NCBI GenBank assembly: GCA_023435895.1
Contig: JAEZLH010000026.1
Location: 53,852 to 117,851, forward strand
Reading direction: 5' to 3'
Length of the DNA stretch: 64,000 nt
From: Bacillota bacterium
GTDB lineage: Bacteria > Bacillota > Clostridia > Lachnospirales > Lachnospiraceae
A program made the position numbers and the translations under genes. The notes below the pieces were generated by a model. The model saw nothing but the letters and a program-made list of their open reading frames with translations, did not search any database and was not told the origin of the DNA. The first letter of the stretch is position 1, and each line of letters begins with the position of its first letter. This document shows, in pieces, positions 35,379-44,005 of this stretch.

Positions 35379-35966
35379 ATGAAAAAATTAATCTTAGTCA
35401 CATCACCACCTGCCTGTGGAAAGACCTATATCTCCAAGCAACTAGCAAAGACCCTAAAACATGTAGTATATCTTGATAAGGATACCCTGATTTTGTTATC
35501 CAAACAGATCTTTAAAGTAGCAGCTCAACCCTATAATCGAAGCTCCCAGTTCTTTGAAGAGAATATTAGGGATTATGAGTATGAAACCGTGGTAGAGCTT
35601 GCTATGGAGGCTCTGGATTACGATGATATTGTGCTAATCAATGCTCCCTTTACAGAAGAAATTAGAGATTTGAATTACATTAACAATCTGAAATTGAAGT
35701 TGAAAGAAAAAAATGCAAGGCTGGTTGTCGTATGGGTTGAGACCTCCATAGAAGTCTGCAAACAACGTATGATATCACGTAATTCAGACAGGGATAGCTG
35801 GAAGCTGGAGCATTGGGATGAGTATATTGCCAGCTGCGACTTTACAATCCCAACTAATTTGGATGACCCAACAGTAATTGATGATTTATTAATCTTTAAA
35901 AATTCTTCCGAAGAAGAGTATCAGGAATCCATACAACGAATCGTCTCAATTTTGGAAACAACATAG
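35379..35966 (+). CDS. P-loop kinase-like ATPase
   Basis: A 195-aa protein with a Walker A motif PPACGKTYI near residue 11, a DKDTL segment, and a Lid/Arg-rich helix (VCKQRMISRNSDRDSWK). This is the AAA_33/gluconokinase-like small-molecule kinase layout. Substrate unknown. The start ATG 35379 follows AAAGGAGGATTTCT and lies 25 bases after the M20 stop, so the two are likely cotranscribed. A hairpin terminator follows. Confidence 0.7.
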   Translation: MKKLILVTSPPACGKTYISKQLAKTLKHVVYLDKDTLILLSKQIFKVAAQPYNRSSQFFEENIRDYEYETVVELAMEALDYDDIVLINAPFTEEIRDLNYINNLKLKLKEKNARLVVVWVETSIEVCKQRMISRNSDRDSWKLEHWDEYIASCDFTIPTNLDDPTVIDDLLIFKNSSEEEYQESIQRIVSILETT

Positions 35967-36034
35967 AATTTGTAAATAATGAAATTAATTTAAGGAAAAT
36001 TCTGTTTTCAATTGTAAATAATAAAACTTATATT

Positions 36035-36080
36035 TAGAACCAATAAGATGCATTCTATGTTTTGTAACTTATTGGTTCTA
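36035..36080 (+). terminator. Terminator after the P-loop kinase gene
   Basis: TAGAACCAATAAG / CTTATTGGTTCTA perfect 13-bp stem, 20-nt loop, followed by an AT-rich stretch (TAATTTTAT). Confidence 0.7.
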
Positions 36081-36201
36081 TAATTTTATACAAAAGATGT
36101 AATTATTTACAAATATACAATATATTTTACTTTTAAATATTGATTTATACGATGAAATTATCATTTTTTCATGATTTTTATAAAAATTTTAAAATAGGTA
36201 A

Positions 36202-36230
36202 TTGACAATTCTCTTGATTCATGATAATTT
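36202..36230 (+). promoter_or_regulatory. Promoter of the amtB-glnK operon
   Basis: TTGACA (36202-36207), 17-bp spacer, TAATTT (36225-36230). Confidence 0.65.
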
Positions 36231-36238
36231 TTATTCAT

Positions 36239-36288
36239 CAAAGGCGATCAAACTTTTAGAAAGTATTCTAAAGGTGGATCGCCTTTTT
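36239..36288 (+). terminator. Promoter-proximal attenuator-like terminator in the amtB leader
   Basis: AAAGGCGATC pairs with GATCGCCTTT and encloses a second 8-bp stem with a six-base loop (AAGTAT); TTTTT follows. It starts at or within a few bases of the predicted transcription start, so unregulated transcripts would end after about 50 nt. This suggests control by antitermination. Confidence 0.6.
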
Positions 36289-36364
36289 ATGTGCGTTATA
36301 GCATACGAATAGTGAAAAGTTATCAGGAAGCTTTTCTAAAAAAAATCTAAGGGAAAAAGGATGG

Positions 36365-37618
36365 ATGTTTATGGAAATCAGTTTGGGAAATAGTGCATTT
36401 GTCATTATGTGCGCAGCATTGGTATTTTTAATGACACCGGGATTGGCTATGTTTTATTCCGGTATGGAAAGAAGGAAGAATGCATTAAATACATTAATGT
36501 CATGTTTCTTTATCTGCGGAGTTGCTTCCGTATTGTGGGTTATAGTAGGTTATTCCCTTTCATTCGGTACCGATCACGGCGGTATCATCGGTGGTTTCAA
36601 TCATCTATTTTTTAATGGAGTAGGTGCTACTGCAAATGAGGCATATTCAGCAACAATTCCGGAATCATTATTTGCAGTATTTCAGATGATGTTTGCAATC
36701 ATTACACCGGCTTTGATTTGTGGATCATTGGCAGGAAGAATGAAGTTTTCCGCTTTATTTATATTTGTAATTGCTTGGTCAATAATTGTTTACTATCCAC
36801 TGGCACATATGGTTTGGGGCGACGGCGGTTTCTTACGTCAACTTGGATCAGTAGACTTTGCAGGTGGTAATGTTGTTCATATTAGCTCCGGTGTATCTGG
36901 CTTAGTAGCTTGTATCTTATTAGGCAAGAGAAGAGAGTTCGGTCTGGTATCCTACAAGCCTCATAATATTCCATTCGTTGTAATCGGCGCAGGACTCTTA
37001 TGGTTCGGATGGTTCGGTTTCAATGGAGGAAGTGCATTAGCAGCAGATGGTCTTGCAGTTCATGCAATCATTACAACAAATACTTCAGCAGCAATCGCAA
37101 TGCTTTCCTGGATGTTAATTGAAAAGATTTTACACGGTAAGCCAACCGTTCTTGGTGCGGCAACAGGCGCAGTAGTAGGTCTGGTTGCAATTACACCTGC
37201 AGCAGGTTTTGTACCTGTTTGGGCTTCCTTAGTCATCGGCGCAGCAGTAAGTCCTTTATGTTATTTCTTTATCACTAAGGTAAAAGGCAAGTTTGGATAT
37301 GATGACGCTCTTGATGCATTCGGCTGTCATGGTATTGGCGGTATCTGGGGCGGTATTGCAACCGGCTTATTTACACAAAAATCCATCAATTCAACTGCAC
37401 AATGGAATGGTTTATTCTTTGGTGAGACAAAATTATTAGTAGTACAGTTGATAGCTATTGGCATAACCATTGTCTTTGCGGCAGTTGCAACCTTTGTTAT
37501 CGTATCAGTAATTAAGGTATTTATGCCAATCCGTGTTACACAGAACGAAGAAGCATTGGGACTTGACGTTACAGAACACAGTGAATTCGCATATCCTTCC
37601 TTCACAGGTATGGACTAA
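36365..37618 (+). CDS. amtB: Ammonium transporter AmtB
   Basis: A 417-aa membrane protein with eleven expected helices. It shows MTPGLAMFYSGM near residue 25, DFAGGNVVHISSGVSGL, WFGWFGFNGGSAL, and the late FGCHGIGGIWGG block with the pore His. It conducts NH3/NH4+. It is paired with a PII protein 26 bases downstream, the standard regulatory arrangement in which GlnK plugs AmtB. The leader carries a promoter and an attenuator-like terminator. The start may be ATG 36365 or 36371. Confidence 0.95.
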   Translation: MFMEISLGNSAFVIMCAALVFLMTPGLAMFYSGMERRKNALNTLMSCFFICGVASVLWVIVGYSLSFGTDHGGIIGGFNHLFFNGVGATANEAYSATIPESLFAVFQMMFAIITPALICGSLAGRMKFSALFIFVIAWSIIVYYPLAHMVWGDGGFLRQLGSVDFAGGNVVHISSGVSGLVACILLGKRREFGLVSYKPHNIPFVVIGAGLLWFGWFGFNGGSALAADGLAVHAIITTNTSAAIAMLSWMLIEKILHGKPTVLGAATGAVVGLVAITPAAGFVPVWASLVIGAAVSPLCYFFITKVKGKFGYDDALDAFGCHGIGGIWGGIATGLFTQKSINSTAQWNGLFFGETKLLVVQLIAIGITIVFAAVATFVIVSVIKVFMPIRVTQNEEALGLDVTEHSEFAYPSFTGMD

Positions 37619-37644
37619 ATTTGACTAGATAGGAGAGAGTAACC

Positions 37645-37983
37645 ATGAAAAAAATTGAGGCAATCATCAGACCGGAGTGTCTGGAGCCCTTAAAAGATGC
37701 ACTTTTAAAAAACAAAATCAATGGTATTACCATCAATCAGGTATTTGGCTGCGGTAATCAGTATGGATTTACCGAATACATCAGAGGTAATACAGTAATC
37801 ATGAATACCCGTCCGAAGACAGAAATCAAATTAGTCGTACCGGATGAAAGGTTAGAAGAGATTATTGATATCATTACTTCCGTTGCAGCAACTGGAGAAT
37901 TCGGTGATGGTAAGATCTTTGTCAGTGAAATCACAGATTGTATTCGTATCAGAACGAAAGAGCGCGGTGTTGACGCACTGTAA
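37645..37983 (+). CDS. glnK: PII nitrogen-regulatory protein GlnK
   Basis: A 112-aa PII protein with MKKIEAIIRPECLEPLKDAL and the C-terminal block GDGKIFVSEITDCIRIRT. The T-loop reads GNQYGFTEYIRGNTVIMNT with Val at position 51, so the uridylylated Tyr51 of enteric PII is absent; control is therefore probably by ATP/ADP/2-oxoglutarate binding only. TTGACT/AGGAGAGAGTAACC precedes the ATG. It is the second gene of amtB-glnK and is followed by a large hairpin. Confidence 0.93.
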   Translation: MKKIEAIIRPECLEPLKDALLKNKINGITINQVFGCGNQYGFTEYIRGNTVIMNTRPKTEIKLVVPDERLEEIIDIITSVAATGEFGDGKIFVSEITDCIRIRTKERGVDAL

Positions 37984-38081
37984 TTAATACAATGTATATC
38001 TTGCAGTAATAGAAGTTATAAAGCACTAATCGTTTAGAAACTATTTATACCATTTTGAATTATACTAATATTAATTCACCT

Positions 38082-38156
38082 TAAGAAGGCACCTTATATC
38101 ACGTTTATGATTCTATTCGAGAATAGATCATAAAGTATATAACGGTGTCTTCTTAT
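38082..38156 (+). terminator. Large nested hairpin after glnK
   Basis: AAGAAGGCACC pairs with GGTGTCTTCTT and encloses a second perfect stem TTTATGATTCTATTC / GAATAGATCATAAA (one mismatch); AT-rich downstream. Confidence 0.65.
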
Positions 38157-38291
38157 AATATATCGTAATAAAATATGATAAGGCAAAATCAAATGCTGAA
38201 TCAAAACTTATTACAAAACAAAAATTGACAATTAATTAACAGATGGGTAGAATGGATATAATATGGTATAAAATGGATGGAGGATGATGTC

Positions 38292-39371
38292 ATGAAAATC
38301 AATGAAGCCAAAGATTGCATCAAGGAACTATATCTACACACAAACTCTGTTACCGCACTAATCAGCGAACGAGGAATCGGAAAATCCTCTGCTTACTTAC
38401 AATGTGCCGAAGAGCTTGGAATCGGCTATATCAACCTCTATGCTGCTGCACTGGAAGGACCTGATTTTATGGGGTTGCCCGATAAGGACAGAGAACATGG
38501 AATTACGTTATATCTTGCACCTCAATTTCTTCCGACTAAACAAGCGATTGATAAGGGACTTTATCCCCCAAAGGGAATTCTTGTATTAGAGGAGATTAAT
38601 CGTGTTCCCAGTGACACCATTTCCGTTTTGTATCCACTTTTATTGGAAAAAAGAATCAACGGTCATGACATTGCTAAAGGTTGGGCAATTGGCGTAACCA
38701 TGAATCCGGATACAATGAACTATATGGTAAATTCCCTGGATGATGCCATGATTGACCGATTTATATCCATCGAAATCGATGCAGATTTAGAAGACTATAT
38801 CCTTTTCTCACTAAAGCATAATCCAAATGATGAGGTTCTAACTTATCTTCAAGCATGTCCTGACATGCTCCTTATGGTAAAAAAAGCGGCTGACTCCACA
38901 GCTCTTTCAAAATACCCAACACCACGAGGTTGGACGAAAGTTCAAGAACTTTTAAATAATTGCCACTTGGAAGAACCTTTAATGAAGGAATTAATAGCAG
39001 GTATTGTTGGTGTTCAGGCAGCCTCCTCCTTTTATGGTTTCTTACGTAATCCCGATAATAAAGTCCCTTCAGCTGTTTTGATTCTCGAACATTATGACCA
39101 GGTAAGGATGGATATTCTTCAGCTTGTGGATCAAAAGAAAATGGAACAATTAAATTATATTATTAAGAAAGTAATTATCCTTCTATCTGACCAAGAAGAG
39201 AACTACAAAAATATCAATCAATTTGTAACTGATTTACCTGATGAACTTCAAATTCTCTTTTTTAAATATTTAGGTCTGCAGCGTAAGGACATTAGTGATA
39301 AGGTTATGGAGAAACTAGAAATATTTGATAAAGTGAGTGAGAAGATGATAGATATTATAATGTCGGAATAG
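38292..39371 (+). CDS. MoxR-type AAA+ ATPase
   Basis: A 359-aa AAA+ protein of the MoxR/AAA_5 class. Walker A-like SERGIGKSS near residue 28, Walker B ILVLEEINR (about 93-101), sensor-1 region VTMNPDT, and DDAMIDRFISIEID with the Arg finger. MoxR ATPases act as chaperones, often with a VWA partner, to mature or remodel target complexes. The VWA gene follows 11 bases downstream. ATG 38292 is preferred because GGAGGATGATGTC precedes it; the ATG at 38277 overlaps that site. Confidence 0.85.
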   Translation: MKINEAKDCIKELYLHTNSVTALISERGIGKSSAYLQCAEELGIGYINLYAAALEGPDFMGLPDKDREHGITLYLAPQFLPTKQAIDKGLYPPKGILVLEEINRVPSDTISVLYPLLLEKRINGHDIAKGWAIGVTMNPDTMNYMVNSLDDAMIDRFISIEIDADLEDYILFSLKHNPNDEVLTYLQACPDMLLMVKKAADSTALSKYPTPRGWTKVQELLNNCHLEEPLMKELIAGIVGVQAASSFYGFLRNPDNKVPSAVLILEHYDQVRMDILQLVDQKKMEQLNYIIKKVIILLSDQEENYKNINQFVTDLPDELQILFFKYLGLQRKDISDKVMEKLEIFDKVSEKMIDIIMSE

Positions 39372-39382
39372 GAGAGCTGTGT

Positions 39383-40513
39383 ATGCGTATACAGGAAGTA
39401 GTAATGAAGCTTCTCATGGAGCAACCTTATTATGGCTATGTAGCTTCTTCTGTTACTTTTGTTGAAGAGGATAAGATAGCCACCATAAAAATGGCATCCA
39501 TTCCAGATTTGATTATCTATTATAATATGGAATGGTTCAATCATTTATCAACAGATCACGAGATTGGAGCATTAATCCATGAACTCTTGCACGTTTTGTT
39601 CCTTCACCCATACCGAAGGGGAGCGAGAGAGGTTATTCTATGGTCTATCGCCTGTGATATGGCTGTTCATGAGATAATGCAAGAAAAATATATTCTTCCA
39701 GAGGGAGCTACGGTAGAACGGATTGCTCAAAAACTGAAGAGCACAATTCCGAAAAGCAAGAATGCGGAATATTATTATTTCTTTTTGACTGAACAGGAGG
39801 ATTTCCAATCCTTTCTAGCCATAGAAGAGGATAGTATCTTTATCTCCCAAGGCGGTAACTCCATGAGAATTCAAAAAATATCGGAGCAAAAAGCATCTAC
39901 TGTTGAAATTAATGCATTAAAAAGCAGGCTGGAACAACTATATTCCGATGCAAAGTCTGAAGGGGAAGCACCTGAGGGATTGGAGGATGTGGTCAACGAG
40001 GTATACTATGATATAAGAATTAATTGGAGGGTGATATTAAAAAGATTTTTAATCGGCAGAGGAAAAATCATGACGCGCAAATCCTATAAACGCCAATCCA
40101 GAAGATATGAAGAATTACCCGGAACAAAACGGTCTATCGGTGTGCATGCATTAATCGCCATTGATGAAAGCGGTTCCATATCGGACAACCAGATAAAGGG
40201 ATTTTATCAAGAATTATTAGAAATTAACAAAATCACCGGTGCCAGTATGCTTGTTACACGCTTTGATACCCAATGTACCGAACCAGTAGAACTTTCAAGG
40301 TTTGTAAGTGATCAAAAGAGAGTAAAACGAGGAGGAACCAATTTTCGTCCTGTTTTCCAATTAGCCGATGAGAGAAAAATTCCACTGGTGATTATCTTTA
40401 CCGATGGTGATGGAGAGGCACCGCTTGATGTAAACCAGAACACCTTATGGGTACTTACTAAGAATGCAAAGAAACCAGCGTCCTTCGGTTATTATATCAA
40501 TTATGAGGAGTGA
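39383..40513 (+). CDS. Metallopeptidase-like plus VWA protein (DUF2201 family)
   Basis: A 376-aa protein. The N-terminal half carries a zincin motif HELLHVLFLHPYR (about 66-79) in the DUF2201 putative metallopeptidase domain. The C-terminal half is a VWA-like domain with an intact MIDAS: DESGSIS (about 257), RGGTNFRP Thr, and FTDGDGE Asp. It starts 11 bases after the MoxR ATPase, a classical MoxR-VWA pair. The combination suggests an ATP-driven remodelling complex with a possible protease. Client unknown. Confidence 0.85.
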   Translation: MRIQEVVMKLLMEQPYYGYVASSVTFVEEDKIATIKMASIPDLIIYYNMEWFNHLSTDHEIGALIHELLHVLFLHPYRRGAREVILWSIACDMAVHEIMQEKYILPEGATVERIAQKLKSTIPKSKNAEYYYFFLTEQEDFQSFLAIEEDSIFISQGGNSMRIQKISEQKASTVEINALKSRLEQLYSDAKSEGEAPEGLEDVVNEVYYDIRINWRVILKRFLIGRGKIMTRKSYKRQSRRYEELPGTKRSIGVHALIAIDESGSISDNQIKGFYQELLEINKITGASMLVTRFDTQCTEPVELSRFVSDQKRVKRGGTNFRPVFQLADERKIPLVIIFTDGDGEAPLDVNQNTLWVLTKNAKKPASFGYYINYEE

Positions 40514-40517
40514 ACAC

Positions 40518-40853
40518 ATGCCGTTACAGTATTGGTTAATTGGCGGGCAATTAATAATAGAACGACTCGCATTTTCTAAGGAGCTCTTATTATACTCTGG
40601 GCCAATCCACAAGCTTTTAGGAACCGACGGAATACAACCAACCAAGATCAAATCCAATAATAATATAATTATTGATTTTGATCATGCATCAGATATCAAA
40701 TTAGATGAAGGCTTTTACGATCTCTTTAAAAGTCTTAAGGGAAAATATAAGGAGAAGGTAAAAGGAAGAGTTGTGATACAAATTACAGCTTTGACTTCAT
40801 ATCATGTCATCTTAAATATGAACACAGAGGACGATAAGATAATTTATGAATAA
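40518..40853 (+). CDS. Uncharacterised 111-aa protein of the MoxR-VWA operon
   Basis: Begins 4 bases after the VWA stop with GAGGAG overlapping the previous gene's end, so translation is coupled. The 111-aa sequence starts MPLQYWLIGGQLIIERLAF, has no signal peptide and shows a central IKSNNNIIIDFDHASDIKLDE. No family recognised. A strong terminator follows directly. It is likely a third component or client of the MoxR-VWA unit. Confidence 0.6.
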   Translation: MPLQYWLIGGQLIIERLAFSKELLLYSGPIHKLLGTDGIQPTKIKSNNNIIIDFDHASDIKLDEGFYDLFKSLKGKYKEKVKGRVVIQITALTSYHVILNMNTEDDKIIYE

Positions 40854-40860
40854 TAAGTAT

Positions 40861-40909
40861 GATTAGGGTGTCAAAATGGTCTGTTGAAAGACCTTTTGAC
40901 ACCCTAATC
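40861..40909 (+). terminator. Strong terminator after the MoxR-VWA operon
   Basis: GATTAGGGTGTCAAAA(T)GGTCT pairs with AGACCTTTTGACACCCTAATC around a short loop; a long near-perfect stem without a marked U-run. Confidence 0.7.
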
Positions 40910-40940
40910 AAGTATAAATGCATAAAAATAAAGCCATTGA

Positions 40941-40969
40941 TTGACTTTGTAATAAAAATAGCATATAAT
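40941..40969 (+). promoter_or_regulatory. Upstream promoter of the DUF6323-DUF6179-uvsE operon
   Basis: TTGACT (40941-40946), exact 17-bp spacer, TATAAT (40964-40969). Confidence 0.75.
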
Positions 40970-40988
40970 ATAATTTCAAGATTGATTT

Positions 40989-41017
40989 TTGACAATGTAT
41001 TATAACTCAACTATACT
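40989..41017 (+). promoter_or_regulatory. Second tandem promoter of the same operon
   Basis: TTGACA (40989-40994), exact 17-bp spacer, TATACT (41012-41017), 48 bases downstream of the first promoter. Confidence 0.75.
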
Positions 41018-41078
41018 ATAGCATAAAACACGTCAATTGTCAATACCTTTTAAAAAAATATTATATGAGGTGAAGTCA

Positions 41079-41582
41079 ATGAATGATTCCTTTCTATTTT
41101 TGCCGGTTGCATTACTAAATCAATACACTGTCATTGAGGTGAAAAAATGTAATGAATTCTCCCAAAACTATGGCTTGCTGCTATCAGACCAGGAGATTGG
41201 CGCCTTAGTTGAAAATCGCAAGGAAGCTCTACAAATGAATGGCCGAATCGAACTGGGCGGAGGCGTAATTCAAAAGATTATTATGGAATTTGCTGATTCC
41301 CCATATCTCTATCAAGATATTTATTTAGAATCTCTTATTACCCTTCAGGAAACCTTCTATCATTTTAAAAACGAATCTTTGGAGGAACTGTCCGATGATG
41401 AATTAATTAAAATTATGAAGAACTATTTTGATAATGAATGTAACGGTTCTTTAGAGTATCTAAGTACAACGGCTTTAGAAAATTACTGCAGGGACATTCG
41501 GTATGGACAAAATGACTACCGTTATAATACCGGCTATGAAGATAACTATATTGATTTTCTGGATTGGGAAGGGGAGGACTAG
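41079..41582 (+). CDS. Uncharacterised DUF6323-like protein
   Basis: A 167-aa, acidic, cytoplasmic protein. It contains LLSDQEIGALVENRKEAL and ELGGGVIQKIIMEFADSPY, which I associate (from memory) with DUF6323, and an acidic C terminus with many Tyr/Asp/Asn. ATG 41079 follows GAGGTGAAGTCA; the frame extension to 41037 lacks a start signal. It is followed after one base by the next gene (TAG-G-ATG), so the two proteins are surely coexpressed and probably interact. Function unknown. Confidence 0.65.
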   Translation: MNDSFLFLPVALLNQYTVIEVKKCNEFSQNYGLLLSDQEIGALVENRKEALQMNGRIELGGGVIQKIIMEFADSPYLYQDIYLESLITLQETFYHFKNESLEELSDDELIKIMKNYFDNECNGSLEYLSTTALENYCRDIRYGQNDYRYNTGYEDNYIDFLDWEGED

Positions 41583-41583
41583 G

Positions 41584-42876
41584 ATGGAACTGATTAAAAG
41601 AAATCTTATTCATGAGGAGGAGTTAAAACAGGATTATTATTTTCAATCCTTCTTTCAACTACTATGTGAAAGAAATCTGCTCTCTACGGAGGAAATCACT
41701 CGTATTCAAATGGGTATGATTGAGCTTTTAGCTAAGGAAACCGACCGTTTTACCAATGGAGAAAGCACTTCTATTCCGGTAGAACTGGCACAAGGGCTGT
41801 TGAAATCCATTAGTTATACTATCGGATTGTATCTAAAATCAATATCCGATATGGAAACAAAAATTGAATTTTTATTGACAAAGAGTATATCAGAACTATT
41901 TTATCAAGGGTTGGAGCTTATCCAGAAGCAAATGGATGAAACCCGTGAGATGTTAAATTGGATTCAAAGCAATTGCATAAAGATTGATCACATTGCTTAT
42001 CATGATACCATATGGGAGGGTCTCCCTGAATTCTTTCATGATTATAATCCGGAATATTCTGCAGATGAAGCCGCGGGTATGATTGATTATCAACTCTTTC
42101 ATGATGTTGATCACTTAATTGGGGTAGAATATATCTATGAATACTTAAGAAGATTAATGATCGAAAATCGCTTTTTAATGAAATATTCCGGCAATGATAT
42201 AAATAATCTTATGAAAGTCTTTCACAAAGATTATGAACATATGCTAATCAATTTATTTGAGGTAGTTTTAATCAACGCAATCGGTTGTGAAATAGCACAA
42301 CGCTTACAACCTGGATTACTATTAGAGATAGCAGAACAAAGTTGGCTCATAAAGCGATTATCCGACTTAAATGAGGCACAAATATCCACTCTTTTGTCGG
42401 ATGCATTGCTTCAATTAAAAGTGAAATTATCTTTGGATGAAAGTATTTTTGAATATGCCAAAAAAGGAGTTCCAGACCTGCTATCACGAATTATGAACAA
42501 CCGCCTACACCATTCTCTTAACTCACTATTCCTTGCTAAGAATGGCGCACAGCAACCAATCGTATATTATAACGATAGTACTTTACTTACTGATGAGGAG
42601 CTTCGAAATCTTATTCAAGAATTGAATCAGTTACCGCTAATTTCACAAAAGCTGGAACGTATCAGAGAGAAGATTCAAAGTATGGAGGATTGGAAAGAGA
42701 TCATTGAGGAATGTTTTTATGGTGAGGAGCTTGCGAAGGTCTTTAGCCTGCTGACGGAAGAGGAAAAAAACATACTATATCGTATCTTGAAGGAGGAAGC
42801 AGGCTTAGAAGAACTTTCTGAGTATGCGCCTGATCAGGAGTGGAAGAAACAGTTCTTAGATTATTATAACACTTGA
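41584..42876 (+). CDS. Uncharacterised DUF6179-like protein
   Basis: A 430-aa cytoplasmic, almost entirely helical protein without membrane segments. It starts MELIKRNLIHEEELKQDYYF and has GLLKSISYTIGLYLKS and a long acidic helix region. I link it, from memory, to DUF6179, a family found mainly in Lachnospiraceae and Ruminococcaceae beside DUF6323. GGGGAGGACTAGG, inside the previous gene, provides its binding site. uvsE starts 26 bases downstream. Role unknown; the large helical scaffold could be a client or adaptor of the nearby MoxR-VWA unit. Confidence 0.65.
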   Translation: MELIKRNLIHEEELKQDYYFQSFFQLLCERNLLSTEEITRIQMGMIELLAKETDRFTNGESTSIPVELAQGLLKSISYTIGLYLKSISDMETKIEFLLTKSISELFYQGLELIQKQMDETREMLNWIQSNCIKIDHIAYHDTIWEGLPEFFHDYNPEYSADEAAGMIDYQLFHDVDHLIGVEYIYEYLRRLMIENRFLMKYSGNDINNLMKVFHKDYEHMLINLFEVVLINAIGCEIAQRLQPGLLLEIAEQSWLIKRLSDLNEAQISTLLSDALLQLKVKLSLDESIFEYAKKGVPDLLSRIMNNRLHHSLNSLFLAKNGAQQPIVYYNDSTLLTDEELRNLIQELNQLPLISQKLERIREKIQSMEDWKEIIEECFYGEELAKVFSLLTEEEKNILYRILKEEAGLEELSEYAPDQEWKKQFLDYYNT

Positions 42877-42902
42877 AGTCCTATAAATAAAGGAGATACA
42901 CT

Positions 42903-43817
42903 ATGGCAATCGGTTATGCCTGTTTGACTGTTAATGTAGAACACACAAAACTATCCAGCTGCATCTTAAAGAATGCAACCCCAGATCATCTTAGAAGTTT
43001 GATTCATCAGAACTTAACTGCTTTAAACCACATAATAGAATACAATCGGCAAAATCAGATTAAGCTCTTTCGTATCAGCTCCGATATTATCCCCTTTGGT
43101 TCCCATCCTGTAAATCAACTAAACTGGTGGAAGGAATTTCAAACCGAGTTATATGAATTAGGTAAAGCAATCAAGGATGCTAATATACGGGTAACCATGC
43201 ATCCCGGGCAGTATACCATCCTTAATTCACCAGATTCTAACGTTGTAGAACGTGCTGTGTTAGATTTAATTTATCATGATCGCTTTCTATCCTCTCTTGG
43301 AATGGAAGCTGACTCCAAAATTATTCTTCACATCGGAGGAGCCTATGGAGATAAAAAGGAGGCATTGAAACGATTTCATATGAATTTTAGCTTACTGCCG
43401 GAAGGAATTAAAAATCGTCTTATTCTTGAGAATGATGAAAGGATTTATAATATAGAAGAGGTACTTCAAACGGCAAGATTATTGGGAATCCCTGCTGTAT
43501 TTGACAATTTACACCATAGCATTAATTCCCCAATGGAACTGAAATCAATTCCCCAGTGGATTACAGAATGCGCTCATACGTGGAGAAAATTAGACGGAAA
43601 ACAAAAGATTCATTATTCCCAGCAAAGGCTGGACGGTAAACCGGGAAGTCATTCCGAAACCATTGAAGTAAAGGAGTTTATATGCTTCTATGATCAGTTG
43701 GAGGATAAGAATATTGATATTATGTTGGAGGTAAAGGATAAAAATGTTTCTGCAGTAAAGTGCATACAGGCGGTAGAAGAACGAGTTCTATCATTGTCGA
43801 ACTTAGGGAAGGATTGA
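42903..43817 (+). CDS. uvsE: UV DNA damage endonuclease UvsE/UVDE
   Basis: A 304-aa TIM-barrel endonuclease. Family landmarks: IGYACLTVNV at the N terminus, LFRISSDIIPFGSH, VTMHPGQYTILNSP, LHIGGAYGDKKEAL, LILENDERIYN, VFDNLHH and HYSQQRLDGKPGSHSE, which supply the three-metal site. It nicks 5' of UV photoproducts and other lesions in alternative excision repair. It follows the DUF6179-like gene by 26 bases with AAAGGAGATACACT and shares the tandem promoters. I saw no clear LexA box. Confidence 0.93.
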   Translation: MAIGYACLTVNVEHTKLSSCILKNATPDHLRSLIHQNLTALNHIIEYNRQNQIKLFRISSDIIPFGSHPVNQLNWWKEFQTELYELGKAIKDANIRVTMHPGQYTILNSPDSNVVERAVLDLIYHDRFLSSLGMEADSKIILHIGGAYGDKKEALKRFHMNFSLLPEGIKNRLILENDERIYNIEEVLQTARLLGIPAVFDNLHHSINSPMELKSIPQWITECAHTWRKLDGKQKIHYSQQRLDGKPGSHSETIEVKEFICFYDQLEDKNIDIMLEVKDKNVSAVKCIQAVEERVLSLSNLGKD

Positions 43818-44005
43818 GACATTTTAAGCTTTTTCAAGCCGAATTTATCAAGAATCGAATTTTTGATTCTATGTAAATCACCTGTTCTAACGTATATCAG
43901 AATAGCCGCGCCAAATACAAATAATGTTACCTCTATAAAAAATGGGTTGATTTGACACATTTCATTTGTTAATATGGATGTAGCATTTGCCAATTGGAGG
44001 ATAAG

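Noticed and set aside
36260..36285. ANTAR-type hexaloop hairpin in the amtB leader
   Set aside because: The loop is six bases with A first, but the fourth base is T where the ANTAR pattern needs G, and only one such hairpin is seen.
38225..38262. TTGACA and TATAAT before the MoxR gene as one promoter
   Set aside because: The spacing is 26 bp. A weaker TTAACA-17-TAATAT combination overlaps, but I could not decide.
43694..43993. Minus-strand 99-codon frame with one hydrophobic helix beside uvsE
   Set aside because: It overlaps the 3' end of uvsE, needs a TTG start and has no binding site. The hydrophobic part outside uvsE might be a gene remnant, but support is too thin.
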